Shown here in pieces: positions 25,090-34,366 of a stretch of DNA of 64,000 nt. This DNA is from Limosilactobacillus viscerum (lineage in GTDB: Bacteria > Bacillota > Bacilli > Lactobacillales > Lactobacillaceae). The notes under the pieces were generated by a model. The model ran no database searches and had not been told where the DNA came from. It saw nothing but the letters and a program-made list of their open reading frames with translations. Within the stretch, counting starts at the first letter, position 1. Every line of letters begins with the position of its first letter. The DNA lies in the NCBI RefSeq assembly GCF_947387525.1, contig NZ_CANDNW010000002.1, positions 62,001-126,000 on the forward strand, given 5' to 3'. A program made the position numbers and the translations under genes.

Positions 25090-26472
25090 TTAATTTTCGA
25101 CGGCCTTCTTAAACGCATTGTAGTCCTTCGTAACCTGGTCGACGTACTTTAAAGACCAGTCTGCCAGCCCCTCATCAAGTGCCTTTTGGTGCTTGAGGTA
25201 GCCACGGATCATTGGTGAAGTTGGGCTCTGTGAATGGGCCATTGCCAGTAAGAGAGCACAAACCTGAACGTAGAGTTGGAAACTGTCAAAATCAAGCTTA
25301 GCCACGTTAACTGATTCTTTCATGTCGCGGAACTGGCGAACATAGTAGCTCCGTCCACCGAAACGGGTACTAGCTAAGAAGGGGTCTGAACTAGACTGGA
25401 GAACCCGCTGGGCAGTTACAATCCGGCGGCCAGCCATAATCCCATTTTGAATTGCCTGCTGGACCTCGAGATTGAGCAGGTTGTAACGTAACGGAAGTGC
25501 CTCCTTGACTTGGAGAACCAGGTGGCTACCGTCAATTCCGGTTAACAGAATGAGGTAGCAACGGGTCCCAAAACTGCCGACACCAACGCTGTAGCGAATG
25601 ATGTCAGAAATGTGGAAGTTGGCGAGCAGTACCCGAACATCTTCACGGGCGTTTTGCCGGTAGAAGTTATATCCCGCAACGAGTTGCTGGTAAAGTAGTG
25701 GGCCTAGGTGCTTTGCCCGTGGCGGATTATCTTTGAAAATTAACTCACCATTTTCATTAGTGGTTCCCATCTTTTGAACGATTTGTTCCGAGTTGCTGTG
25801 CTGGCTCTTCTTCATAATTTTTTGCAGACGGTAATTCATCTGGTCATTACCATCACCTAGCGAATTAATGGTGTCAATCATGTCATTAATTTCAAAGGAG
25901 AAGTAGAAGACTTCTGATAAAGTCATCCGGTTGGCCCGCTTAATGGCGTGGCGGTAAGTCTTAGTAGCGAGCTTAAGGAGTTCCTTTAACTGGTCCTTAG
26001 GAAACCCATTCTCCTCGCCGGCTAATTCGGCACTGACCAGCAGGCGTTTAAGGTCACTTTCCCAGTTGCCGATCCGTGATTCATCGAAATCGTTAAGGCC
26101 AAATAGCAGTTGCCGTTCCGGTGAAGCGTAGAAACCAAAGTTATTAACGTGGGCATCACCACTGATGACCACGGGGATGTTACTCTGAGCCTGCTGCTTG
26201 AGGTCGCGTTCCATCAGTTCCGCGGTTCCCCGGAAAAAGGAGAAACGGTTAGCTAGCATCCGTTGGTGACGCATTGGCAGCAATTCCGGGATCATTTTCG
26301 ATTCAGTCATTTTAATTGCCGCTACTGGATCACGGTCAACGGGGACAAAGGTCGATAATTGCTGACTGCTTGTCTCATGCTGGCGCTGTTTCCCGGTTGC
26401 CTCCAGCTCCTTTTTACTTTGGTGGAACTGAAGACGTTTTAAATCAAAAATATCTAGCTTAAGATCACTCAT
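25090..26472 (-). CDS. DUF2252 family protein (kinase-fold-like)
   Basis: A 460-residue protein with the DUF2252 hallmarks: FFRGTAELME (about 77-87), the phosphotransferase-like catalytic motif GDAHVNNFGFY (about 103-113) followed by FGLNDFDES (about 122-130), and VGVGSFGTRCYLILL (about 297-311). GDAHxxN and DFD resemble the HGDxxxxN and DxD metal motifs of aminoglycoside/choline kinase folds, so ATP-dependent phosphotransfer is inferred. No substrate is known for the family. It is monocistronic. Confidence 0.88.
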   Translation of the reverse strand: MSDLKLDIFDLKRLQFHQSKKELEATGKQRQHETSSQQLSTFVPVDRDPVAAIKMTESKMIPELLPMRHQRMLANRFSFFRGTAELMERDLKQQAQSNIPVVISGDAHVNNFGFYASPERQLLFGLNDFDESRIGNWESDLKRLLVSAELAGEENGFPKDQLKELLKLATKTYRHAIKRANRMTLSEVFYFSFEINDMIDTINSLGDGNDQMNYRLQKIMKKSQHSNSEQIVQKMGTTNENGELIFKDNPPRAKHLGPLLYQQLVAGYNFYRQNAREDVRVLLANFHISDIIRYSVGVGSFGTRCYLILLTGIDGSHLVLQVKEALPLRYNLLNLEVQQAIQNGIMAGRRIVTAQRVLQSSSDPFLASTRFGGRSYYVRQFRDMKESVNVAKLDFDSFQLYVQVCALLLAMAHSQSPTSPMIRGYLKHQKALDEGLADWSLKYVDQVTKDYNAFKKAVEN

Positions 26473-26599
26473 ACTGTGCCGTCCTTTAATGTCTTGATAC
26501 TATTTATTTTAGCGTTTCGCTAAAGTTTGTAAACAAAGTTTGTCTTCAGCTAGCTAATCTGTCACAATGAAATTGAAACCATTAAAGGAGTTGTTGAGG

Positions 26600-28150
26600 G
26601 TGATTATTGCTGTTGAACAATCTACGGCGCAAGGCCTCCATGTCAATCCACAACCACTAAGCGGTGAGCTAAATGATAGCCTGACATGGTCAGTACGAGT
26701 AACCGGGGATTTTGTGATTATCATGAATAATCGTTTTGCACTGCCGGTAATTATCCGCCACCCACAACGGTTTAAGGATTCACGTTCTTTTGTTGCCGAA
26801 TTTAAACGGGAATTCATTAACCTCTTGGCGGTGTTGCCGGTACCCCACGCCAAGATTCGGCTAGTTCGTGACGGTCAGTTTGACAACATTCAATTTACAG
26901 TAGGAATTACAGCGGACGCAGCTGCCTATCTCAAGACCTACCAAAACCTACTAACAGGGCCAAATGAGGTGATTAACTGGGACGCGGAGCCAACGAACAC
27001 GGAGATTGCCTTACAGCTGGCTGAGGAAACCTGGATGGAAGATGACCAGGACAACAGTATCTCAGTGATGACAGCCTTCGAACGGTATACGATGGAAAAC
27101 TACCATGTTCCGGCACACCCAACAATTAATGATAATAATCGTAAGTACCTTTACCAGTCGGCATCATTAAACGATGTCCTGAATGCAGTAGCGGTTAGTC
27201 AGGTCTTCCTAGCTGATTATCATGACTGGTTAGACCAGCGAGGGAAGAGTGATCAGATCATTGACCGCGATACAGATGTAGCGGCTGACTATTGCTCATA
27301 CTGCGAGGTAAATGGTGCTTCGCCGCTAGATGACCTGACAATGCCATACTATTACTTGCTCCACTACCGGGAAAATAGTGATGAAGATGTTTCCGATACT
27401 CAGCTCAAAGAAGTCGCAACAGCTCTTCGCGAGTTGGCTCGCTTTATGCGTCTGCAAAAGCTATTTAGTGATGAGGACTATGAGCAGTTTGGGCAGGCAA
27501 TAGCTCAAAGTGGGGATGACCGTTATTCCCCACAACGGTATTACCACTTCCAGCGGATGGTTAAAGATTTACAGATCCAGCTTAATGATCAGCGACAGGC
27601 AATCGTTGCGCCGCGTGCCTATGCTAAACAGCGGATCAAGGTGCGGGCCAAGCTGGCTGATTACTCACCCAAAATTTGGCGTGAGTTTGAAGTCGGTGGT
27701 GACACGCGGCTTGATAAGCTTTGCATGCAGGTACTTGCTAGCTTTAAGGCACAGGGCAGTCACCTTTTCGATTTGCAAGCCGGCCAAACTAATTACCAGT
27801 TGCCAGTGATGGAAAGCGGTTTTGGTGATGCTGAAGATCTGAGCGAACACTGGTTAGGCGAATTTCCAGTGGGCAGTCAGTTCACCTTAAATTATGACTT
27901 TGGTGACAGTTGGCAATTTAACATTGAGCTAGTAGGCGAAACCGAACAGTCCCGCCTGCAAAATGATGGTCACGCTCACCTGATCAATGGATTTGGCAGT
28001 GGCATTATTGAAGATATTGGCGGGGTGGACGGATTACGTCAGGCAGCGCAGGATGACCCAACGATTAACCGGCAACTAGATGTGGATACGTACCAAAAAC
28101 AGTGGGGTAACGGTATCAGCCGTCTCCAGCGTGCCTATTCGATAAGGTGA
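26600..28150 (+). CDS. pRiA4b ORF-3-like domain protein with a long N-terminal region
   Basis: I chose GTG 26600 because AAAGGAG is correctly spaced there, whereas ATG 26567 has no ribosome binding site. About 516 residues. The C-terminal ~170 residues match the plasmid pRiA4b ORF-3 (IS1096 passenger) family: KVRAKLADYSPKIWREFEVGGDTRLDKL, LNYDFGDSWQFNIELVGE and the closing GGVDGLRQAAQDDP. The first ~340 residues are not recognised; they look helical with acidic stretches (EETWMEDDQDNS) and no membrane segment. Despite its history with mobile elements the family is also chromosomal, and no transposase or inverted repeat is seen here. Confidence 0.7.
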   Translation: MIIAVEQSTAQGLHVNPQPLSGELNDSLTWSVRVTGDFVIIMNNRFALPVIIRHPQRFKDSRSFVAEFKREFINLLAVLPVPHAKIRLVRDGQFDNIQFTVGITADAAAYLKTYQNLLTGPNEVINWDAEPTNTEIALQLAEETWMEDDQDNSISVMTAFERYTMENYHVPAHPTINDNNRKYLYQSASLNDVLNAVAVSQVFLADYHDWLDQRGKSDQIIDRDTDVAADYCSYCEVNGASPLDDLTMPYYYLLHYRENSDEDVSDTQLKEVATALRELARFMRLQKLFSDEDYEQFGQAIAQSGDDRYSPQRYYHFQRMVKDLQIQLNDQRQAIVAPRAYAKQRIKVRAKLADYSPKIWREFEVGGDTRLDKLCMQVLASFKAQGSHLFDLQAGQTNYQLPVMESGFGDAEDLSEHWLGEFPVGSQFTLNYDFGDSWQFNIELVGETEQSRLQNDGHAHLINGFGSGIIEDIGGVDGLRQAAQDDPTINRQLDVDTYQKQWGNGISRLQRAYSIR

Positions 28151-28162
28151 TATCCTTCACAA
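28145..28162 (+). promoter_or_regulatory. Rex-like box before the alcohol dehydrogenase
   Basis: AGGTGA-TATCCT-TCACAA matches the redox-repressor Rex consensus TTGTGA-N6-TCACAA at 10 of 12 half-site positions. It lies 56 bases ahead of the alcohol dehydrogenase start and overlaps the stop of the preceding gene. Confidence 0.5.
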
Positions 28163-28218
28163 GTTCCCACTTAGGGTTACAATGAAGGTAACTATAAAGA
28201 TGGAAGTGAATTGTTAGA

Positions 28219-29265
28219 ATGGCTGAACAAAGTGAAAAGATTCCAGAAACGATGCGTGCGTGGGAAGTAACTACGCCGGGTCCAATTGATGGTGACCGGG
28301 CACCACTAAAGTTGGTTGAAAAGCCGGTCCCAACACCGAAACGTGGTGAAGTTTTGGTACGGGTGCTGACCTGTGGTGTTTGTCATACCGACCTTCATGT
28401 TACGGAGGGAGACTTACCGGTTCATAAGGAACACGTTACCCCAGGCCACGAGATTGTGGGGAAGGTTGTTGCGCAGGGACCTGAAACCCAACGCTTTAGT
28501 TTAGGTGAGCGGATCGGGATTCCGTGGTTCCGTCATGCTTGTGGTGTTTGCAAGTTTTGTCGGTCGGGTCATGAAAACCTTTGTCCGCATTCAATTTATA
28601 CTGGTTGGGACCATGATGGGGGCTATGCAGAATATGTGACTGTTCCTGAAGGATTTGCCTACCGGATTCCTGAACGTTTTGATTCTTTGACCGCGGCACC
28701 GCTGCTTTGCGCCGGGATCATCGGTTACCGGGCATTTGAACGGGCAAATGTTCCGGCTGGTGGTCGCCTTGGTCTATACGGCTTCGGTGGTTCAGCACAC
28801 ATTACTGCCCAGATTGCCCTTGACCAGGGGATCGAGGTTCATGTCTTTACCCGTGGTAAGGATGCCCAGAAATTTGCCCTTCAGTTGGGTTGTGCTTCTG
28901 CACAGGGGGCATATGATCCATCACCAGTACCGTTGGATTCATCAATTATGTTTGCACCGGTTGGCGACATGGTCTTGCCAGCGTTGAAGAGCTTGACACC
29001 AGGTGGAACTCTTGCCTTAGCTGGGATTCATATGTCTGATATTCCAACGATGAATTACCAGGATGCTATTTTCCACGAAAAGGTTTTGACGAGTGTGGAA
29101 AGTAATACCCGCCGGGATGGCGAAGAGTTCTTGACATTGGCTGACCGCCTGCACATTGAACCAGCAGTCACTGAATATCCATTTGAAAAGGCGGACCAGG
29201 CACTTCGGCACGTAAAGGGCGGTAACATCAAGGGCGCCTGCGTATTGCGGATTAGCCAGGACTAG
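28219..29265 (+). CDS. Zinc-dependent alcohol dehydrogenase family protein
   Basis: A 348-residue medium-chain dehydrogenase. Catalytic zinc ligands are in [10 protein letters not shown] (about 51-60) and PGHEIVG. The structural zinc lobe is [15 protein letters not shown] (about 112-126). [10 protein letters not shown] (about 193-202) stands in for the GxGxxG nucleotide motif, with an extra glycine. Close relatives are annotated as propanol-preferring AdhP-like enzymes. An NADH-consuming role and Rex control would fit heterofermentation. The ribosome binding site is weak (GGAAGTGAATTGTTAGA). Confidence 0.9.
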   Translation: MAEQSEKIPETMRAWEVTTPGPIDGDRAPLKLVEKPVPTPKRGEVLVRVLTCGVCHTDLHVTEGDLPVHKEHVTPGHEIVGKVVAQGPETQRFSLGERIGIPWFRHACGVCKFCRSGHENLCPHSIYTGWDHDGGYAEYVTVPEGFAYRIPERFDSLTAAPLLCAGIIGYRAFERANVPAGGRLGLYGFGGSAHITAQIALDQGIEVHVFTRGKDAQKFALQLGCASAQGAYDPSPVPLDSSIMFAPVGDMVLPALKSLTPGGTLALAGIHMSDIPTMNYQDAIFHEKVLTSVESNTRRDGEEFLTLADRLHIEPAVTEYPFEKADQALRHVKGGNIKGACVLRISQD

Positions 29266-29314
29266 CAAATTTTGCTAAGATATAACTTATTCAAATGAGA
29301 AATGAGGAATGATA

Positions 29315-29902
29315 ATGGATTATCCACAATTAGACCTTGCGAAGGTTACCGGACCAAAAGCAACGATCAAGACTAACCTTGGGGACATTGAAGTACAGCT
29401 TTTCCCGGACCAAGCTCCTAAAACAGTAGAAAACTTTACTAAGTTGGCGAAGAAGGGCTATTACGATGGTGTAATCTTCCACCGGGTAATTCCGGACTTC
29501 ATGATCCAGGGCGGTGATCCCACCGGTACTGGTCGTGGCGGCGAGAGTATTTTCGGTCAGGCCTTTGAGGACGAATTTTCTGACCAGCTGTTTAACTTTA
29601 CTGGTGCGCTGTCGATGGCCAATGCCGGTCCAAATACAAATGGTAGTCAATTCTTCATTGTTTCAAACGAACATGTTCCAGCGAACATGGTTGAAGAGAT
29701 GAAGGCAGTTGGCTACCCGCAAAAAGTAATCAAACATTACCAAGAAAATGGTGGAACACCATGGCTTGACCACCGTCATACCGTATTTGGCCAAGTGATT
29801 AACGGCATGGATGTTGTTAAGAAAATTAGTAAGGTTGACCGTAACGGTATGGATAAGCCAAAGAAAGATGTCGTAATGAATGAAGTAACAATTGAAGATT
29901 AA
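29315..29902 (+). CDS. Cyclophilin-type peptidyl-prolyl cis-trans isomerase
   Basis: A 195-residue cytoplasmic cyclophilin (start at ATG 29315, seven bases after GAGG; an in-frame ATG six bases earlier is too close). Motifs: [22 protein letters not shown] (catalytic Arg and the hydrophobic pocket, about 55-75) and [21 protein letters not shown] (about 100-120). [14 protein letters not shown] closes the domain. It has an insert of about 25 residues ([20 protein letters not shown]) usual for lactobacillar forms. Confidence 0.93.
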   Translation: MDYPQLDLAKVTGPKATIKTNLGDIEVQLFPDQAPKTVENFTKLAKKGYYDGVIFHRVIPDFMIQGGDPTGTGRGGESIFGQAFEDEFSDQLFNFTGALSMANAGPNTNGSQFFIVSNEHVPANMVEEMKAVGYPQKVIKHYQENGGTPWLDHRHTVFGQVINGMDVVKKISKVDRNGMDKPKKDVVMNEVTIED

Positions 29903-29907
29903 GAACT

Positions 29908-29957
29908 AAAAGGATCCAAAGTTCGACCAAAATACCTGACTTTGGATCCTTTTTTTA
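29908..29957. terminator. Bidirectional terminator between the cyclophilin and LysR genes
   Basis: AAAAGGATCCAAAG ... CTTTGGATCCTTTTTTT, a strong stem between convergent genes. Confidence 0.92.
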
Positions 29958-29975
29958 ATACTTGTGGCTTTAGAA

Positions 29976-30857
29976 TCAAAATGTCTTTTGTGAAAGAATT
30001 TTCCACAATTTTTCTTTATCGGTGGACAGCACTTCAGTTTCCCTAGTAGCAAGCGAAAGTCGGAACGAAGGCTGCTCTTTATCGGTAATTGGTAAAGCAA
30101 TTACTTGGTCCGTAGGTTCGATTGCCAGGCTGGTCAAAAATGAAATGCCCAGGTTTTCAGCTACCATTGCTTTAATGACATGGATATCCGGCGTCCGGAA
30201 AAGAACCTTGGGACGGAAGTGGGCACGATGACACATCTGTTTAAATGCCTGTTCATGGAAAAATTCACTTCCCGGCATTATGAACTGTTGGCCACGGAGG
30301 TCGGCAAAGTGAACCTCCTTCTTTTGGGCTAACGGGTTGCGATTACCGACGATTATCTTAAAAGAATATTGGGCAAATTCCTGGGTCTTTAGTCGTGCTT
30401 GTTGGAGCGCATCAAGTGAGCCAAGCAGGGCAATATCCAGGTGGCCCTGTTCCAGCATCTTAAGCAATTCCCTTGAACCGTGTTCGTAAATATCAAGTTT
30501 CTGCATTAAATCTGCCCGCATCAGTGAAGGGGTAAGGGCTGGAAAGTAGTAGTTACCGATAATTGGTGGAAGGCCAAAGCGAATCCGGGTGGACTGTGTC
30601 CGAGCGATTTCTTCCTGTGCGATCTTTAATTCGTTCAGGATTACATTAACGTGGTTGGAAAATTGCTGGCCGGCAGGGGTGATATGGAGCTGCTTATGGG
30701 CGTGGTCACGAATGAAGAAAGAAGCACCAAAGTCACTTTCTAGCCGCTGGATAGCCATGGTAATTGTTGGCTGACTAACATTGAAGTGGTTGGCAACTTG
30801 CGAAAAATTTTGATATTTTACTAATTCTTGGTAATATTCTAAATCTTTAATTTTCAT
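29976..30857 (-). CDS. LysR family regulator, probable malolactic regulator (MleR-like)
   Basis: A 293-residue LysR-type regulator. N-terminal winged helix YYQELVKYQNFSQVANHFNVSQPTITMAIQRLE (about 8-40), then an effector-binding domain. It is transcribed divergently from the malolactic enzyme gene with a 142-base gap, the classic MleR arrangement, which is the basis for the function call. L-malate as co-inducer is inference. It is similar in style to the second LysR at 51564 (same RIRFGLPPIIG-like segment), so the two are probably paralogues. Confidence 0.82.
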   Translation of the reverse strand: MKIKDLEYYQELVKYQNFSQVANHFNVSQPTITMAIQRLESDFGASFFIRDHAHKQLHITPAGQQFSNHVNVILNELKIAQEEIARTQSTRIRFGLPPIIGNYYFPALTPSLMRADLMQKLDIYEHGSRELLKMLEQGHLDIALLGSLDALQQARLKTQEFAQYSFKIIVGNRNPLAQKKEVHFADLRGQQFIMPGSEFFHEQAFKQMCHRAHFRPKVLFRTPDIHVIKAMVAENLGISFLTSLAIEPTDQVIALPITDKEQPSFRLSLATRETEVLSTDKEKLWKILSQKTF

Positions 30858-30924
30858 AACTAATCCCTTTAATCATGCATGATTGAGCGTAGTACATCAA
30901 CTTTATTTATAGCATAACATAAAT

Positions 30925-30954
30925 TTGACTATAAATTTTCCTGACTCTTATACT
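30925..30954 (+). promoter_or_regulatory. Promoter of the malolactic enzyme gene
   Basis: TTGACT (30925-30930) and TATACT (30949-30954), spaced 18 bases, about 45 bases before the start codon. AAATTT repeats at and just upstream of the -35 box could serve the divergent LysR protein. Confidence 0.6.
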
Positions 30955-30999
30955 ACGGACGATAAGTAATTAAGAAAGAAAAGGAAAGTGACATTTATT

Positions 31000-32625
31000 A
31001 TGCGTAAGGGAATGCAAATTTTAAACGACCCATTTAAGAACAAGGGAACTGCTTTTACGATGAAAGAACGGCGTGAACTCGGCCTACTAGGACTCTTGCC
31101 AAGCCATGTTCGGACCATTGAAGAGCAAGCTGCTGAAACATACGCCCTTTACCAATCAAAAAATTCCGGAATTGAAAAGCGTCACTTATTGATGGAAATT
31201 TTTAACAACAACCGGACACTTTTCTTCTACTTAATGAAGCAACACATTACTGAATTTATGCCGATTGTTTATGACCCAGTAATTGCAGAGTCAATTGAAC
31301 AATACGATGAACGTTACCTCCGTCCACAGGATGCTGCCTACCTTGATATCAACCATCCTGAAGATATTAAGGAAGAATTGGCGGATGCGGCTGACGGTCG
31401 CGACATCCGTTTGATTGTCGTTACTGATGCGGAAGGGATCCTCGGAATTGGTGACTGGGGTGTCAATGGTGTTGATATCTCTGTTGGTAAGCTGATGGTA
31501 TACACCGCTGCTGCAGAAATTAACCCAGCTCAAGTTCTCCCCGTTTCAATCGATGCTGGTACTGATAACGAAAAATTACTCAATGATCCGAACTACCTTG
31601 GGAACCGGGAACACCGGATCCATGGTGACCAATACTTTGCCTTTATTGACAAGTTCGTCAGCGAAGTAGAAGGTCTGTTCCCAAAGAGTATGCTGCACTT
31701 TGAGGACTTTGGTCGTGGAACTGCTGCACGGATTCTTGACAAGTACCAGGATAAGATTTTAACCTTTAACGACGATATCCAGGGAACTGGTATTATTTCA
31801 CTTGCTGGTGTGCTGGGCGCAATGAACATTTCAAAGCAAAGGATAACCGACCAGGTATTCTTGACCTTTGGTGCTGGTACCGCAGGGATGGGAATTGCTA
31901 AGATGCTCTTCGAAGAATTGGTTCGGCAAGGTTTGACACCTGAAGAAGCCAAGAAGCATTTCTACCTTGTTGATAAGCAGGGGCTCCTCTTTGATGACAC
32001 CGAAGGCTTAACACCAAAGCAAAAGCCATTTACTCGTCAACGGTCCGAATTTGCTAATGCGGATGAGTTAACTGACCTCTTATCCGTTGTTAAGGCCGTT
32101 CACCCAACGGTAATGATCGGTACTTCTACTCAACCAGGCGCATTTAGTGAAGCAGTTGTAAAGGAGATGGCAGCCCACACGGACCGTCCGGTAATCTTCC
32201 CACTGTCAAACCCAACTAAGCTAGCCGAGGCTAAAGCAGCTGACCTTCTGAAGTGGACCGATGGACGGGCACTTGTTGCTACCGGGATTCCTGCAGGAAC
32301 TATTAGTTACAATGGTGTTGACTATGCTATCGGCCAAGCTAACAACGCACTGATTTACCCCGGAGTTGGTTTTGGTGCCCTAGCTGCTGAAGCAAAGGTA
32401 TTAAACGACAACATGATTGCCGCTGCCGCTCACGCCCTTAGCGGAATTGTTGACCCTGACCAGCCTGGGGCCGCTGTCTTGCCACCAGTTGATAAGCTGG
32501 CAGAATTTTCTAAGAAAGTTGCAATCACGGTTGCACAGTCAGCAATTGACCAGGGCCTTGCGGGCGCCGGCATTACTGATGCTAAGAAGGTAGTTGAAGA
32601 AATGACCTGGGAAGCAAAATATTAA
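31000..32625 (+). CDS. mleA: Malolactic enzyme (NAD-dependent, malic-enzyme family)
   Basis: A 541-residue cytoplasmic enzyme that decarboxylates L-malate directly to L-lactate and CO2 with bound NAD and Mn, without releasing pyruvate. It starts [20 protein letters not shown] like other malolactic enzymes; an upstream ATG at 30988 lies inside the ribosome-binding stretch and is less likely. Motifs: [41 protein letters not shown] and the dinucleotide motif [14 protein letters not shown] (about 291-304). A malate permease does not follow directly; the DASS and Dcu carriers in this window are candidates. Ordinary malic enzyme activity is the alternative, but the N-terminus favours MLE. Confidence 0.88.
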   Translation: MRKGMQILNDPFKNKGTAFTMKERRELGLLGLLPSHVRTIEEQAAETYALYQSKNSGIEKRHLLMEIFNNNRTLFFYLMKQHITEFMPIVYDPVIAESIEQYDERYLRPQDAAYLDINHPEDIKEELADAADGRDIRLIVVTDAEGILGIGDWGVNGVDISVGKLMVYTAAAEINPAQVLPVSIDAGTDNEKLLNDPNYLGNREHRIHGDQYFAFIDKFVSEVEGLFPKSMLHFEDFGRGTAARILDKYQDKILTFNDDIQGTGIISLAGVLGAMNISKQRITDQVFLTFGAGTAGMGIAKMLFEELVRQGLTPEEAKKHFYLVDKQGLLFDDTEGLTPKQKPFTRQRSEFANADELTDLLSVVKAVHPTVMIGTSTQPGAFSEAVVKEMAAHTDRPVIFPLSNPTKLAEAKAADLLKWTDGRALVATGIPAGTISYNGVDYAIGQANNALIYPGVGFGALAAEAKVLNDNMIAAAAHALSGIVDPDQPGAAVLPPVDKLAEFSKKVAITVAQSAIDQGLAGAGITDAKKVVEEMTWEAKY

Positions 32626-32949
32626 TTCAAAAGTCACGCGATTACCCTTTTTATTAAGCAAAATAATCTAAAATGGCAATTAGCCTTGTGATATTAATCG
32701 TAATTTGGTAAATGCTCAATGAACTTTTTATCTTTCTTGGGCATTTTTCTTTTAAAATGGCTTGTGAAAAAATCACGTCGTTTTTATGAAAAGGCTATCA
32801 TAACGGCACTTATGCCGGTTATTATAAGTGAAATTTATAGAATCTTAAAGGTTTGACTATCATTATGGGGGTGAGATAGTATTAAGATGTAATGATGTGT
32901 AGCATTTCACAAGTTGTTATTGCATGATAATACATTGGAGGTATTTGTT
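32626..32949 (+). promoter_or_regulatory. fumC leader and promoter region (324 bases without a gene)
   Basis: It holds a terminator-like hairpin AAATGCTCAA ... TTGGGCATTTTT (32712-32750) for the malolactic transcript and a small palindrome ATAACGGC/GCCGGTTAT (32810-32832). A promoter TTGACT (32853-32858) and TAGTAT (32877-32882) with 18-base spacing follows. There are two Rex-like boxes: TTGTGA-N5-TCACGT (32762-32778, spacing one short) and ATGTGT-N6-TCACAA (32895-32912), the latter just downstream of the expected start of transcription, where a repressor would block. Confidence 0.6.
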
Positions 32950-34338
32950 ATGTCAGATTACCGGACAGAAGAAGATACACTAGGCCCTGTTAAGATTCCT
33001 GCTAGTGCACTGTGGGGACCACAAACAGAACGTAGTCGCAATAATTTCCCAACTGGTCAATTTATGCCACTGGCAATCATCCGTGCATTACTGAACATCA
33101 AGAAGGCTGCGGCTCAAGCAAACATGGAAACCAATGCTATCTCTGATGAAAAGGGTAACTTGATTGTTAAGGCAATTGATGAATTACTTGCATTAAGTGA
33201 TGATGATTTGCGTAAGGACTTCCCATTGAAGGTTTACCAAACCGGATCTGGTACGCAAACTAACATGAACACTAATGAAGTTGTTGCCCACAAGGCCCAT
33301 GAACTTAACCCAGACATCGAAATCTTGCCAAATGACGATGTTAACAAGGGGCAAAGTTCCAATGATACTTTCCCAACGGCCATGAATGTGGTTGCCTTGG
33401 AAGCACTCAACAAGTTGAAGCCGGCTGTCCAACACTTGATCGATGAATTGAAGATCAAGCAAGACAAGTACTGGGAAACGGTTAAGGTTGGTCGTACCCA
33501 CTTGCAAGATGCTGTTCCGTTGACATTTGGTCAAGAAGTTTCTGGTTACGTTGCTGCGCTGGAACATGACCTGGACTACATCAAGACGCTGGAACCAACA
33601 TTAAATGAATTGGCTATCGGTGGTACTGCTGTTGGTACTGGTCTGAACGCTGCTGAAGGTATGCCGGAAAAGATCGCTGAAAAGCTTTCTGCTGTTTACG
33701 GCTTAAACCTAACCGCTAAGAGCAACAAGTTCTACGGCTTGGCAAACCACTCTGGCTTGGATGTTGTTCACGGTGCTTTGAAGACCCTGGCTGCTGATAT
33801 GTTCAAAATTGCTCAAGATATTCGGTTCTTGGCTTCTGGTCCTCGTGCCGGTTACGACGAATTAAACATTCCTGCCAACGAACCTGGTTCTTCAATTATG
33901 CCTGGTAAGGTTAACCCAACTCAAGCTGAAGCCGTAACGATGGCTGCTATCCGGGTATTTGGTAACGATACTGTAGTTACGATGGCTTCATCACAAGGTA
34001 ACTTCGAAATGAACGTTTACAAGCCGGTTATGATCGATGCCTTCCTTGAATCAGCTGACCTGTTAGCCGGAACGATTACCGGTTTCACCGACCGTTGTGT
34101 TAAGGGCTTGACCGTTAACGAAAAGCGGATGGCGGAATTAGTTGATAACTCACTGATGACGGTTACTGCACTGTCACCACACATTGGTTACCACGACAGC
34201 GCCAAGATTGCCCAAGCCGCTGATAAGGCGGGCAGCACGCTGAAGGAAGCCGCATTGAAGTCTGGCAAGGTGACTGAAGAACAGTACGATGAATGGATGG
34301 ATATGCTCAAGATGACTAATGCTGACCGTCAGGACTAG
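32950..34338 (+). CDS. fumC: Class II fumarate hydratase
   Basis: A 462-residue fumarase interconverting malate and fumarate without an iron-sulfur cluster. Start at ATG 32950, preceded by GGAGG; the frame is open upstream but without a binding site. Signature motifs: GSGTQTNMNTNEV (about 97-109), VGRTHLQDAVPLTFGQE (about 180-196) and the loop GSSIMPGKVNPTQAEA (about 311-326). First gene of the run fumC-frdA-mdh-DASS, all in one direction with gaps of 28-73 bases. Here it probably works in the reductive direction, feeding fumarate to FrdA. Confidence 0.95.
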   Translation: MSDYRTEEDTLGPVKIPASALWGPQTERSRNNFPTGQFMPLAIIRALLNIKKAAAQANMETNAISDEKGNLIVKAIDELLALSDDDLRKDFPLKVYQTGSGTQTNMNTNEVVAHKAHELNPDIEILPNDDVNKGQSSNDTFPTAMNVVALEALNKLKPAVQHLIDELKIKQDKYWETVKVGRTHLQDAVPLTFGQEVSGYVAALEHDLDYIKTLEPTLNELAIGGTAVGTGLNAAEGMPEKIAEKLSAVYGLNLTAKSNKFYGLANHSGLDVVHGALKTLAADMFKIAQDIRFLASGPRAGYDELNIPANEPGSSIMPGKVNPTQAEAVTMAAIRVFGNDTVVTMASSQGNFEMNVYKPVMIDAFLESADLLAGTITGFTDRCVKGLTVNEKRMAELVDNSLMTVTALSPHIGYHDSAKIAQAADKAGSTLKEAALKSGKVTEEQYDEWMDMLKMTNADRQD

Positions 34339-34366
34339 TCACTTATTAAAAAGGAGATAATTAATA

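Noticed and set aside
26600-28150. Insertion sequence suggested by the IS1096-passenger-like domain
   Set aside because: No transposase, terminal inverted repeats or target duplication was seen around the gene.
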